From: Cadophora sp. MPI-SDFR-AT-0126
Lineage: Eukaryota; Ascomycota; Leotiomycetes; Helotiales; Ploettnerulaceae
Direction: 5' to 3'
NCBI GenBank assembly: GCA_020747065.1
Contig: JAGMVK010000020.1
Span: 744,001 to 808,000, forward strand
Length of the DNA: 64,000 nucleotides
Shown: piece by piece, positions 48,015 through 57,769 of the stretch
Numbering within the stretch: position 1 is the stretch's first letter
Layout of the letters: every line of letters starts with the position of its first letter
Made by a program: the position numbers and the translations under genes
Notes under the pieces: generated by a model
Database searches by the model: none
What the model was told of the DNA's origin: nothing
What the model saw: the letters and a program-made list of their open reading frames with translations, nothing else

Positions 48015-48920
48015 ATACGTAGTAGAGTCCAGAATTAGAGTTATTTATAAGAAAGAAATTGTTATTTAGGTAAATTAAAAAGATTATTTTTATTATTATA
48101 TTAGTACTTATTTAAGGTATTATGCAATCGTAGTTACCTGGTTAATGTTAATCGTAGATACCTGATTTACTTATTTATAGTAGCTGCCTAATTCACTAGT
48201 AGTTACTTAATTCACTAGCGGCTTCCTTACCTTTATCTTTTACCCTTATTCTAATTAAATTTCTCTATACTAATACACTTTCTGCGATCTATTAGTATAG
48301 TACTATTAAGAAATATACACTATCCCTCTTAATATTTATTAATTTCTTTACTAATATTTAATTTAGGCTACTAGCTATACTATTTTTATCTCTAATAAAG
48401 TTAAATCACAATAGTATAAAAGATCTAAATAAGATTAATCGTAATAATTATAATATAGAAGAGGATTTAAGTGATAAGAAAGATAATAATAAGGAAACAC
48501 AAGAATATAAACGTTGTTGCCTATATAAGTACTATTTAATTATATATTCTATATAATATAATTAAGCTAATTTATTTTAATAGAATAAAGAAATAAGTAA
48601 GAGATTAAGTAATAGGCTAAAGAGAATAATCTTTCTAGGTATTAATATATAAATAAGATATTGAATTTAATGAAAGACCTATTTAATATAGTAAGTAGAT
48701 TAAGAGTAAACGTAACGGATTCAGAAGTACTTACTACTTTATAAAGTTCGCATAATATCTTTAGCTAGAGTACTAATTCTATTAATAGATTAATAACTAA
48801 TTATTAATAGTATATTCTCTTAATTTACTAATATTTTTACTAATCTTTTTTAGTAGTTCTTATTATAAGTTAGAAGATAATAATAAATCTAATATAAATA
48901 ATTATCTCTTAGATAATAAT

Positions 48921-49060
48921 CTAGAAGATAAAGAAGCTAATTAAGAAAAAGATAAAAAAGCTAATTAAGAAGAAGATAAAGAAGCTAATTAAGAAGAATA
49001 TAAAGAAGTTAATTAAGAAGAATATTAAGAAAAAGATTAAGAAGAAGATTAAGAAGAAGA
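48921..49060 (+). repeat. 24-nt tandem repeat encoding an acidic octapeptide
   Basis: About four imperfect copies of a 24-nt unit (GAAGATAAAGAAGCTAATTA-type), followed by shortened copies. In frame they read E-E-D-K-E-A-N plus a TAA that was probably CAA. This indicates a former protein with a Glu/Lys-rich repeated tail. Confidence 0.7.
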
Positions 49061-49944
49061 TTCTAATAGCGGTACTCCTACACGTAAGTTATTAATTCTT
49101 AAAATATAATATAAACTAATTATTTCTTCTAAGTACTACTACGCCCTAAATGGATATCATAAAAAAAATCCCGAAAGTAATTAACTTTAAAGGCTAAACC
49201 TCTACCTAATTCACTTGTATTATCTTCCGCTAGTTAGCCTTCTAGTGAATAACGTTTTACGAGTAAACGACTTATAAGTAAATAACCTGCGGGTAAAGTA
49301 CCTAGGAAGGTTCCAGGATCTAAAACTAGTTTTACTACAAAAGTTGCAGTTAAAAGTAATACTAGTTTTTTAAGTACTTTAATAAAGATAAGACGTAAGT
49401 CTAATTATAAGTGATTAGTAAAGAAATTAATAAATATTAACTAATATTTTTAGATTATGCACTTCGAGAAATTAAAAAGTTATAATTTTCTACTTATCTC
49501 TTAATTCTAAAGTTATTATTTTAATGTCTTATACGTGAAATTACTATATAATTCAAGAATAATATAAGATTCTAATCTTCAGTACTTAGAGCTTTATAAG
49601 AGTCTACTAAAGCTTTTCTTATTTATTATTTTAAAAGTAAGTATACTTGATTATTTACTAATTTCTTTACTAATCCTTTATAGTATATAATCTTACGGCT
49701 ATTTATAGTAAGCGAGTTACTCTTTAATCTAAAGATAGTACTTTTATTAAAAGAATCGCCTTTATACTTAGTACTCCGGGAGCTTACCTTAAAATGGGAA
49801 ATATGGAAATTAGTAGTTAAACTAAAAGTCAGTCTTAGCGACTAGCTATGTTAGGTGGAAGTATTAATACTCTGCTTTAAAGATAAGATAATATTAATAC
49901 CGGAATTTTACTTCCTAAGCTTAAGGTTTAATGGACTCCTAAGC

Positions 49945-50017
49945 AAAAGTAATCTAAGGAAAAGTAACTTAAGGAAAAGTAATCTAAGGGAAAGTAATAT
50001 AAGGGAAAGTAACCTGA
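49945..50017 (+). repeat. 15-nt tandem repeat
   Basis: Five consecutive copies of an AAAAGTAATCTAAGG-like 15-nt unit differ mostly by transitions. The length is a multiple of three, so it fits a former pentapeptide repeat. Confidence 0.75.
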
Positions 50018-50225
50018 GTCAGGAGCCTTTATAGCTACTACTAATAATAGCAATTGATTCTAATACTTATTTAAGGTTTAGTGTATTTTTAGTTCTTTTT
50101 AAGTATTTAATGATTTTTAAATAATATAAAGGGTTATAATTATATTAAGTATTTATAATTCTATTATAATTAGTAAATTTATTAGTAAAACATTCAACTC
50201 CTTAGATTTTCTTTTCTTAGGTTTT

Positions 50226-50296
50226 AACTAGGTACCTAACCCACCTATTAGGTTACCTAACCTAGGTCACGTGCCCCACTGGGGGCCCTAACCCAT
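50226..50296. repeat. Right inverted terminal repeat
   Basis: Contains AGGTACCTAACCCACCTATT, then TACCTAACCTAGGTCACGTG, then GGGCCCTAACCCAT, i.e. the reverse-complement order of the left repeat at 27131-27220. Composition returns to normal just outside. Confidence 0.65.
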
Positions 50297-50309
50297 CACT
50301 TGGGTTGGG

Positions 50310-50333
50310 CTTGGGTCCCCATGGGGACCCAAG
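50310..50333. repeat. Perfect 24-bp palindrome
   Basis: A perfect inverted repeat centred on CCATGG (arms CTTGGGTCCCCA / TGGGGACCCAAG) lies just outside the right inverted repeat. It could form a hairpin at the element end. Confidence 0.9.
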
Positions 50334-50345
50334 TGCGCAGCCTAT

Positions 50346-50685
50346 GCAAACCGCATCTGTGCACATCTATTTCGCCTTCTACTATATTGTGCTAGAGTAA
50401 TCCTAGAGTATAATGTTACTTAAAAACGTCTTCGAAGTTTAGAGCTATATTGGACCTTTCTTAGAGTGTTTCGAACTTGAAAGCACTTTAATAGTTACGT
50501 ATAGAGGAAAGATACCATTGTAGTGATACTATAGAAGCGCAGGAATACAGTTTCTGAAAGCGAAAGTGGTGTTACTTATGCCAAATCATGAACGCTTTAA
50601 GTATAGTATTTGAGAAGATTGATATCAGAAATTATTCCACTGCCTCAGGTAGTCTCTGATCCTCCCTCATGATAGGCAACTCTCA
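50346..50685. other. Intergenic region right of the element nest
   Basis: AT-moderate sequence of 340 bases with no gene signal. It is the 3' flank of the minus-strand gene that ends at 50686. Confidence 0.5.
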
Positions 50686-51270
50686 TCATCTCTTCCTAAC
50701 ATGACAGAATATCGGCACAGCTCCTTCCACCTCCCTCATTCCCATCAGCTTCCTATACATCATCTCGCCCGCCTTCCAGTCCAATACCCTGTTCCAATAC
50801 ACATCGGTCCTACAATACAAATTCGCGCCGATCCCCATTTCCTGCTCCGCGATTTGAGAAGCCAATTCAAGCGTGCACTTGATGTCGTTCGTCAGGACGG
50901 CTATGAGCCAGACACGAACATGAGTGTTTGGCCAGCGCCATTGAGGGACAGAATTCTCGTTGATGAGCTCTAGAGGTTCGGGGATGTAGGAAGGCTCGAT
51001 TGCGACTTCTAGCCAGGGCTTTGACGGGGATTTGGAGTCTTTGGTGTTGATGATGACTTCTTCCGTGGGTTTAGAGTTGTCTTCTCCAATTTCGGACTTC
51101 TCATATGTTGGTGGAAGGGATTCTAGGCCCCGTGCTGTGACATTCTCTGTCTTGTTTGCTGGAACTTTGGGTGCTTCATTGGCTGTATTCTCCGCTGTAT
51201 CTCGAAGTGATGTTTCTTCTCTGGCGCGATTAAGCCTCAACTTGACTTTTTTGAAGATCGAAGGAACCAT
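50686..51270 (-). CDS. Hypothetical protein, 194 aa
   Basis: Single frame from ATG at 51270 (context ACC ATG GTT, a good fungal start). The N-terminus is basic (MVPSIFKKVKLRLNRAREE) and is followed by about 70 disordered, Thr/Glu/Lys-rich residues with LPPTYEKSE. A structured C-terminal half follows: WRWPNTHVRVWLIAVLTND, LELASQIAEQEMGIGANLY and RVLDWKAGEMMYRKLMGM. There is no signal peptide or membrane segment. The ordered C-terminus and good start make it a probable real gene of unknown function. It is the first gene outside the transposon nest. Confidence 0.6.
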   Translation of the reverse strand: MVPSIFKKVKLRLNRAREETSLRDTAENTANEAPKVPANKTENVTARGLESLPPTYEKSEIGEDNSKPTEEVIINTKDSKSPSKPWLEVAIEPSYIPEPLELINENSVPQWRWPNTHVRVWLIAVLTNDIKCTLELASQIAEQEMGIGANLYCRTDVYWNRVLDWKAGEMMYRKLMGMREVEGAVPIFCHVRKR

Positions 51271-52212
51271 GGTGCCTGCCAGGGCCAGTGGTGGTGGCTT
51301 TCGTTATTCGGATATCGATACTGAAGGTTTTGACACAATATAGACAGAAAGGGATTGACAAGATGGTCCGACGACTGTTGCGAATCAATGCAAACAAATT
51401 ACAAGGACCAAATGCACCGAGTTGACTCAAACAGACAGAAGAAGTCAACTTAAAAGAAGCGCGGCTGCCTGCGGGAGCAAATCGGCCCCAATATTTGAGG
51501 CGATGCTCCAGCCCTCGGTACACCTGAGCAATGACTGCTTAGAATGTTGACTCCACAAATCACGCCCGATCAATATTATAAGATGCACTTTTGAACCCAA
51601 TAGAGAATTATCAAGGACTTCGTTACGAAGAGGTGCAGTAGCTCAGTTGCCTTCACTGCAGCTCAGCCTTACGCCGTCTGTGGGACGTGGCGCAGTAGCC
51701 TTGTGACAACATACGCACTTTAAGGACAGCAGATAAAATTCCGCGGACAAAAAACCACATAATACTGCGGTGTCCGGATATTGCTCGAGAATCCCGCTGA
51801 GACTCAACGACGTTGGAATCAGAGAAGTAGAGAAGTATGACGTACTGGTGCTAATGATATGATACTCAGATGCTAAGTATGCAAGCGAGAATGAGGTTCT
51901 AGTCCGCCCACACACCAGATATCAGACCTAAAGTAGACGACAGCTCAAAGTAGTCTGGAAGGAAGTCGTAAAACTAGACAAAGTCTGGAAAGTGCATCCG
52001 GGGAGAGATTCTGAGAAAAAATCGGCCACTACCCGTAGTGAACCGTGAAAAATACTTATCACAACCTTCAATTTCTGCTGATGTGTCTGTTAGACCACTA
52101 CGTCCGACTCCCTCGATTTTAAGCATTTAATTGTCGAAAGTTGTGTTTCAGATTTGAGCACTCTCAATAATACAACGCATCCTCGAAACCCTTCCTCAAT
52201 TCTCAGAACAAA
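51271..52212. other. Intergenic region, no supported gene
   Basis: Short open frames occur on both strands without domain support. Part of it is the promoter of the minus-strand gene to the left. Confidence 0.5.
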
Positions 52213-53648
52213 ATGAAAGAGTTCATGACCATAACTTACAGCTCGCGGTGTCCATGGCTGTGTGTTCTTCCGCCACAGCTTTACCACCTTCAGATTCCAC
52301 GTCGAGGTCGCGACATATCATCCAGCTCCCGATATTCCGCGAAATGAATCAATATGTCGCAGAGATCGGTGTCGTGACTCCACCTCAGAAAATCAATATG
52401 ACAGCCGACGTTGGAAGTGCTTCCACATGGCTCCTCGCACCAGAAGCAACGAATCAGGCAACAGGTCAGAGGTGTAGGAGTTCCGGTACGATTAGATCTC
52501 GTCTTGAAAACTAACAACTTTCTAGTCAATCACTCCGCATCGACAACTACCAACCTCACCCGCTAGAATTGTTCTCGGCTTCTCGAAATGTGCATCATGT
52601 CCAAGGCCACCACGCATTCGAAACACTAACCATGGACGGAGTTCAAATCCCACTCTTCTAAATTAGCACGGTGCTAAACTCCACTTTGAACACAAATGGC
52701 AGAATTGGCCTTGGCTACGCGAATGAAGCTTGGCACCACGGAAATCACCATGCCAAGGAAGAAACTTTTCTGGACCGTATGGTGAAAGACGGTACTATCC
52801 ATCACAAAGCATTCAGTCTCGAACTCAGTAACGCCGAATATGAGACTGGTTCGATTCTGCTCGGTGGTATGGATACCAATAAGTTCCATGGATCAGTGGT
52901 GGAAATACCTTTCGTGCCACATACGAACTCTGAAGGTCATAAATCCTACCATGCTTTACAAGTTATGATGACATCCTTAGACCTTGGGGAAGATAACTCA
53001 ATTGCATACAATAATGCAGCGATACTCGATCCATCATCTCGAATTTAGCACCTTCCTCGAGCTGCATTCGAATCGCTCTTCGAGGCCATCCAGAGATCAC
53101 AGCCAGAGAGCAAGGGACACCAATTCCAGGATATTTATGCTGAAACACAGAAGATTCATATGGTCGATTGCGAAAACCGAGACAATCTCACGGGGAGAAG
53201 TGTCACTTTTGGCTTTGGTGGTTTGGAAGGAGCCAGGATCAGTGTCCCTCATCGTGATTTGGTCCTGAAAGCACCTGGCTACGTTGACAATGGCAACCCC
53301 GTGGGACAAGTACCTTGTAATTGTTACCTTGCCATTAGTCAATCGCCAATGATGATTAGCCACAACAAGTCCGAGAACACAGTACTCGGCGATGCTATCC
53401 TGTGACATGCATATGTCGTGCAGAACAACGTTATCGGAATGGCACCAAGAAACTTCCAGTCCGAGACAAGCAATATTGTTGCGTTTGGAAGAGGAATGAA
53501 GCACTTTTCTGGAGTCCAAGCTAAAGGAGGCCTTGCACACCAGATGAAAGAAGAGAGAAGCGTAGCGTCTCAATTCGGGGCCACAGTGTGGAGGATCTTC
53601 GTGTCCTGTCTGATTGCATATGTTGGAGGCACGATAAAATTGCCATAG
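52213..53648 (+). pseudogene. Decayed pepsin-like aspartic protease (A1 family, yapsin-like layout)
   Basis: Blocks of one A1 protease lie mostly in the same frame. These are YVAEIGVVTPPQKINMTADV (52350-52420), FETLTMDGVQIPLF, RIGLGYANE, FLDRMVKDGTIHHKAFSLEL, GSILLGGMDTNKFHGSVVEI, the second active-site region AILDPSSR, then PRAAFESLFEAI, VDCENRDN, NTVLGDAIL and a hydrophobic C-terminal tail. Damage: a TAA at about 52660, TAG at 53046, TGA at 53403 (where Arg is expected in LGDAIL-HAYVV), and a frameshift around 52540-52600. The catalytic DTGS is DVGS and the second D-S/T-G reads DPSS. A 42-nt intron near 52485 is still visible. It is non-functional unless heavily re-spliced. Confidence 0.8.
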
Positions 53649-53903
53649 TTTTATAGTTATATCATTACCCCAAAGGTGAAAATTATCAGCCGTATCATCA
53701 GTTGGCAAGTCTCTCAGTAAGCAGACCGAGCTGAAATACAGTTATAAAGAATTTAGAAATGGTTTCCACGAGACTGGACACGGACAGCGACCAAAGTTCA
53801 AGGCTTAGAGCCTCCCAATAACTTGAATTTCGAAATAAACATCAGCAAGATTAGATTCTGACCAAAACAAAAGATCCTTGCCTGGCCATTGATATTAACG
53901 ATG
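53649..53903. other. Short intergenic gap
   Basis: 3' flanks of the protease pseudogene and the acetyltransferase gene. Nothing else is seen. Confidence 0.5.
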
Positions 53904-54515
53904 CTAGCTCTCCTCGGCCAAGATTTTCTTCCATTCACTTTCCAGCATCGAAAAAGACAACAAATCATGCCATCCACCATTATACCAAAGCACCTCCCTC
54001 TTCCTCCCTTCAAATACAAACCCCAACTTCCCCTCATACAACTCTCTTGCACCAGCATTATACGAGAAACACTCAATACCAATACGGTGCAGACCCGCAA
54101 TCCTAAAGCCCCAATCCAGCACCCACTTGATAGCTTCACTCCCATACCCCTTCCGCTGATACGGCGTAATGATATCAACACTGATATAACTATTCCGATG
54201 CTGGAAATACCCAGGTTTCAAGCCCGTGAGCGCAATGCATCCAATTGGCGTCGGTGGGGTAGCTTTTGTGTCGACTGGTAGCGCGGGGTTGGAAGGTGGG
54301 GGTGCGAGACAGATGATAACGCCCAGGAGCTTGTTCGTCTGCACGGATTTTTTCCATGCACCGCTCTCTTTCCTCGTCATAGGCGCTAAGAGCCCGTTAT
54401 CAGAGTTGGAGAATGCGACGGGGTCAGCTTGGATGGTGTGCATAAAATCTTCGTCCTCCGGTGTGTCTTCGATGGCGCGGTAGATGAGCCGCTCTGAGCG
54501 AAACACGTTCTCCAT
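53904..54515 (-). CDS. GNAT-family N-acetyltransferase (RimJ/RimL type)
   Basis: Single frame from ATG at 54515 (MENVFRSERLIYRAIEDTPE; 203 aa). The N-terminal pattern SERLIYRAI-D-D is typical of RimJ/RimL-like enzymes. In the middle comes IGCIALTGLKPG, then SVDIITPYQRKGYGSEAIKW, which holds the acetyl-CoA pyrophosphate-binding Q/RxxGxG/A motif (QRKGYG). After that come HRIGIECFSYNAGARELYE and LGFVFEGRKREVLW. It should transfer an acetyl group to an amine; the acceptor is unknown. The frame extends upstream without an ATG, so the chosen start is the first realistic one. Confidence 0.85.
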   Translation of the reverse strand: MENVFRSERLIYRAIEDTPEDEDFMHTIQADPVAFSNSDNGLLAPMTRKESGAWKKSVQTNKLLGVIICLAPPPSNPALPVDTKATPPTPIGCIALTGLKPGYFQHRNSYISVDIITPYQRKGYGSEAIKWVLDWGFRIAGLHRIGIECFSYNAGARELYEGKLGFVFEGRKREVLWYNGGWHDLLSFSMLESEWKKILAEES

Positions 54516-55109
54516 GTTTAGGATATTGTTTGCGAAGAGGCTAGGCGAGGGGAATAGGGGAAGCGAGATGTTGGTGTAGCAGGGGGAAAGTGTGACTTTT
54601 TGTATGGGTTTCAGCGAGTGGAAGCTCAAATTTTCCAAATGCTCTTTATGTTCTCGGGCATGAAAGCTTTTTCACAAAAGAACAGGGATAACACCTTCCT
54701 CTTTTGGAAGTGGAACTGCGCCGTCTTATGGCAGTCCCGTCCGTCAGCCCGTCCGACTCATTCGGTCAAGAAGGCCCAATGTTTGAGTCGTAAACGCGGC
54801 CAAAGTAAGGGCGGTGGAGCTTGACAAGGATTGTAAAGTGAATGTTGCTTGATCGGGGATCCACCTCGCGAACTGTACGGAGGTATTACTTCCAGGATTT
54901 GGTTCAATCTGAGAGGTTCAATTTGTCTACAAATGAAATCTGCTTCAGCTTAATCTCTGAATTATTTTGAAAATTTAGCTCAATCTTGCTAATCGTCCTG
55001 GACCCTAGTGAAGCTCCGGGACCCTAGTATCTCCTCACTTTTGCTTCTTGTGCCCTTAATTATAGTCGCAATATCGGATAGCATACTGACTCGATTGCAC
55101 TTTAAGATC
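54516..55109. other. Intergenic region, no supported gene
   Basis: Promoter side of the acetyltransferase and 3' side of the MFS gene. Nothing else is visible. Confidence 0.5.
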
Positions 55110-57382
55110 CTACATCTTGTGTTCTCGCACCAGCAAGCTTGACACGAACGCAACCGTTGAGAAAGCAAGATTGATAACTGCGGAGAATAGTTAGTTAGCA
55201 TTTTCTCTGAGACAGGGACTGAATGACATACAATGTGCATACTTGAAAGCCTGGCTATAAGCATCAAGAACGATGTGCTTGGCAGGCCCTCGGAGCTCTT
55301 TGATGTATTCAATATTGGACAACACTTGGTCGATAATCTTGCTCGAACAAAATCCGTTAGTGGTTTCTCTCAGAAAGGTCTCCAGCAATCTATCTGATGT
55401 TTTCGTAGTAAAGTGTTGAGGACTTACACTGGCGCTATTAGGATACCCCACTAAGCGCTTTTCCAACCCACGTCTCAAAGTTCCCTGCAGCACAGCATTC
55501 GTCGACGCTAGCCCGACCACAGTTCCAGTATTGGCACTCATGTAAAAGCTCGAACATGCCATAGCCATATCGTCGGTTTCGATCCCGGCCGTGAGCGCCA
55601 CAAATGCTGCAGATTGCACAAGACCATTGCCAAATCCACTTTGCATTTGTCAGCATAACTGATGCGATGTGCGTGCAATGAAATTTTCGGCACGTACCCG
55701 GGGACAATGAAGAGAGATTCCCCAAAACTAATTTCCTTATTCCAGCGAATGGCCAGTAGCAGGTACGATGCCGATGAAGATATCGTGGCGAATACTAAAA
55801 GCTGCTTGTATCGTCTAGTCCTGAAATATGTCAAAGAGTGAATCTCGGAGAAGGGGAGGATAGTATCGGACCTCTTGGTCAGGTATCCACCAAGTAAGCC
55901 TGCCACAGCGACAGCTACCACAGCCGGGAACAGATGTGCGCCTGCAAGGGCCGCGGAAGCATCTTGCATGACTTCGAAGAATAGTGGGACAGTAAACATC
56001 ATCTGTGTATCATTAATATTTTCCAGCCAGAAAACGTCGAAACTTACGCCAAGTTGGGCTGCAGACTGACAAAACATAACAGTATTTGGCAGCAAGACAT
56101 CCCACGACGTCAACATTGACAGCGATAGTATTGGCTCCTTCGCCACCCTCATCTCCACAACGATGAACCAGGCCGATAATGCAGCAAAGCAAGCAAGAAG
56201 GATAAAAATGGTAGGATGTGTCCAAGGAATCAAGATGCCGCCAAGTTGCAATGGCAGTAAAAAGGTCGTAATGGTACCGACGAGTATCAACGCCCCCATT
56301 AAGTCAACACGAGAAAGCCCCTCTCTGATACTTCGACTTTCAGAAGCCTTCAAAGACGTAGTGTTCGGTACCATGGTCCACACCAGCAACATTCCAAACA
56401 TTGTCGGTGGACATTGGCCTACAAAGGACCTACTGATTGTCAGCTGATAAAACCTTGGCTTGATTCAAAATTCACCATCGCCATCCGACTGTGTCAGCAA
56501 GATACCCACCGATGGGGCCACCCAAGCTTCGTCCCGTGGTAGCTACAATGTTGACATAGCTTCGCCAGGAACCAACGTCTCTAAGCGGTACAAGATCTAG
56601 AAGACATCAGCTCAGTATATTGGTTATGTAAAAGGCAGCTGCCGAACCAGTGATAATGATAGACACCAGAGATCCCATTCCAGCACCTCCGATACCAGAT
56701 ATAACTCTTCCCAGAACAACGACCTGGAGCGACTGTCCTATTGCGCTTTCACATCTCCATCAACACTAAATGCGGCATACATCACAAGGGCACAACTTAC
56801 CACACGAGACTACACACGAATCAAACCCATATCAGTATTTCCTCACTATCGATGAAAATGAAACACACCATCCCAAAGCAAAAAGCGCATAAGCCACCAA
56901 AAGCATATGGGCACGACCATAGATATCGCTCAACTTCCCATACTACATCCTCTCATTTTAGCGTCCTCTTCGACCATGACAACAAACGTCAGATAGGACT
57001 TACAATAGGTTGCACCGCACTAACAGCAAGCACATAACTCGTCACCAGCCAGCTCGCATTCTTCAAATCATTGAACTCAGACGAGATCCTACCATATGTC
57101 GCTAGGACGAGCGATCCTTCTGCGTTGGCGATGAAGACTCCTGTTGAAAGTTCAATCAACTTGAAGCAGACTCGTGGAATTGAACTGATGAGTTTTACCG
57201 ATGAGAAGCACAGATATGATAGTAGCAGGGGATTTTTGAGGCTCAGTCTTCGGAGTCGAGGTATGGGAAGTCTCCAAAACGCGACCCTCAAGATCATCAC
57301 TTTGCTGTGTAGCTAGCTGGGTGTGTAGCAGAGGAGTTTCCTCCCCGGCTTCTTCTTGCGCATCGCTATTGTTCAAAGACAT
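55110..57382 (-). CDS. MFS transporter, Vba1/Fnx-like basic amino-acid or drug exporter (DHA2 type)
   Basis: Eleven-exon model on the minus strand: 57382-57199, 57140-57004, 56942-56869, 56809-56801, 56745-56648, 56596-56476, 56429-56048, 56002-55872, 55820-55698, 55638-55232 and 55177-55110. All phases agree (577 aa). Exon 4 has only 9 nt. The N-terminus has the dileucine-like EETPLLHTQ common in vacuolar transporters. Then come ASWLVTSYVLAVSAVQPIYG, the MFS motif A loop GKLSDIYGRAHML, GRVISGIGGAGMGSLVSII, and GPIGGYLADTVGWRWSF. The 14-helix layout and motifs match the Vba1/Fnx1 group, which moves basic amino acids into the vacuole, though family members also export drugs. The donors of introns 5 and 8 (GTTCGG, GTCCGA) are weak and the least certain boundaries. 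Confidence 0.82.
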
Positions 57383-57769
57383 ATTTCATAAGTAAATTAG
57401 TCAAACAATTCATCCATTCTCGTCATCGTGGAGCATTGGAATTAACTTTATGTCTGCCAGTACTAGCGGTGTGGTGGTGGCTCGCCAAGAGTGGAGAAGT
57501 GTCCCGTTGTATGGCGTGCTATGGTGAGATTTTTACTCTCGCTACTTGACAGAATAAGTTATTTACGTGAACATGCTTGCGTAATGGAGAGCTTTACCGC
57601 GAGATATAAGCCGTACCGGCCACTGTTTCCACTGTATGCCCTATACTCCTCCCTGGTCTCTCAGAACGGCCAGGAAAGAGTCCTGTCGTGTTTATCACAG
57701 CAGCAATGCAGATGTCATTATTACATCTGGAATATGATATAATGTCTGTATTCAATCGCGTACAGTATT
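57383..57769. other. Intergenic gap between transporter start and sulfatase end
   Basis: Probable promoter of the transporter plus the sulfatase 3' flank. No gene is seen. Confidence 0.5.

Larger units (their letters stand above)
48015..50204. mobile_element. Right part of the outer RIP-degraded element
   Basis: AT-rich sequence with no intact frame. Plus-strand segments are coding-like when TAA/TAG are read as former Gln, for example an acidic repeat region at 48921-49060 and a later segment around 49690-50010. Both flanks of the Gypsy element share a recurring word of the type TTTACTAATTTCTTTACTAAT in either orientation, at about 27316, 28319, 48336, 48823, 49413, 49652 and 50171. This supports 27.2-28.5 and 48.0-50.2 kb being two halves of one element. 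Confidence 0.5.
27078..50345. mobile_element. Composite RIP-degraded element nest bounded by inverted repeats
   Basis: Base composition changes sharply at about 27220 and again at about 50220; between them the sequence is strongly AT-rich and packed with TA. Coding-like frames are broken almost only by TAA and TAG, as expected when CAA/CAG codons undergo C-to-T change. The borders carry related sequences in inverted orientation. Removing the Gypsy insertion (28506-48014) leaves about 3.8 kb of an older element, present as 27.1-28.5 kb and 48.0-50.3 kb. I infer an ancient TIR-bounded element that received a Gypsy element, which in turn received a Copia element. I saw no certain target-site duplication at the outer borders. 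Confidence 0.7.

Noticed and set aside
48921..49060. CRISPR-like array
   Set aside because: The units are adjoining 24-nt tandem copies without unique spacers, in a eukaryotic genome.
55390..55432. A further intron in the Vba1-like gene (GTAAGT to ATCAG)
   Set aside because: It would be only about 36 nt, the sequence reads through in frame, and the phases do not match cleanly.
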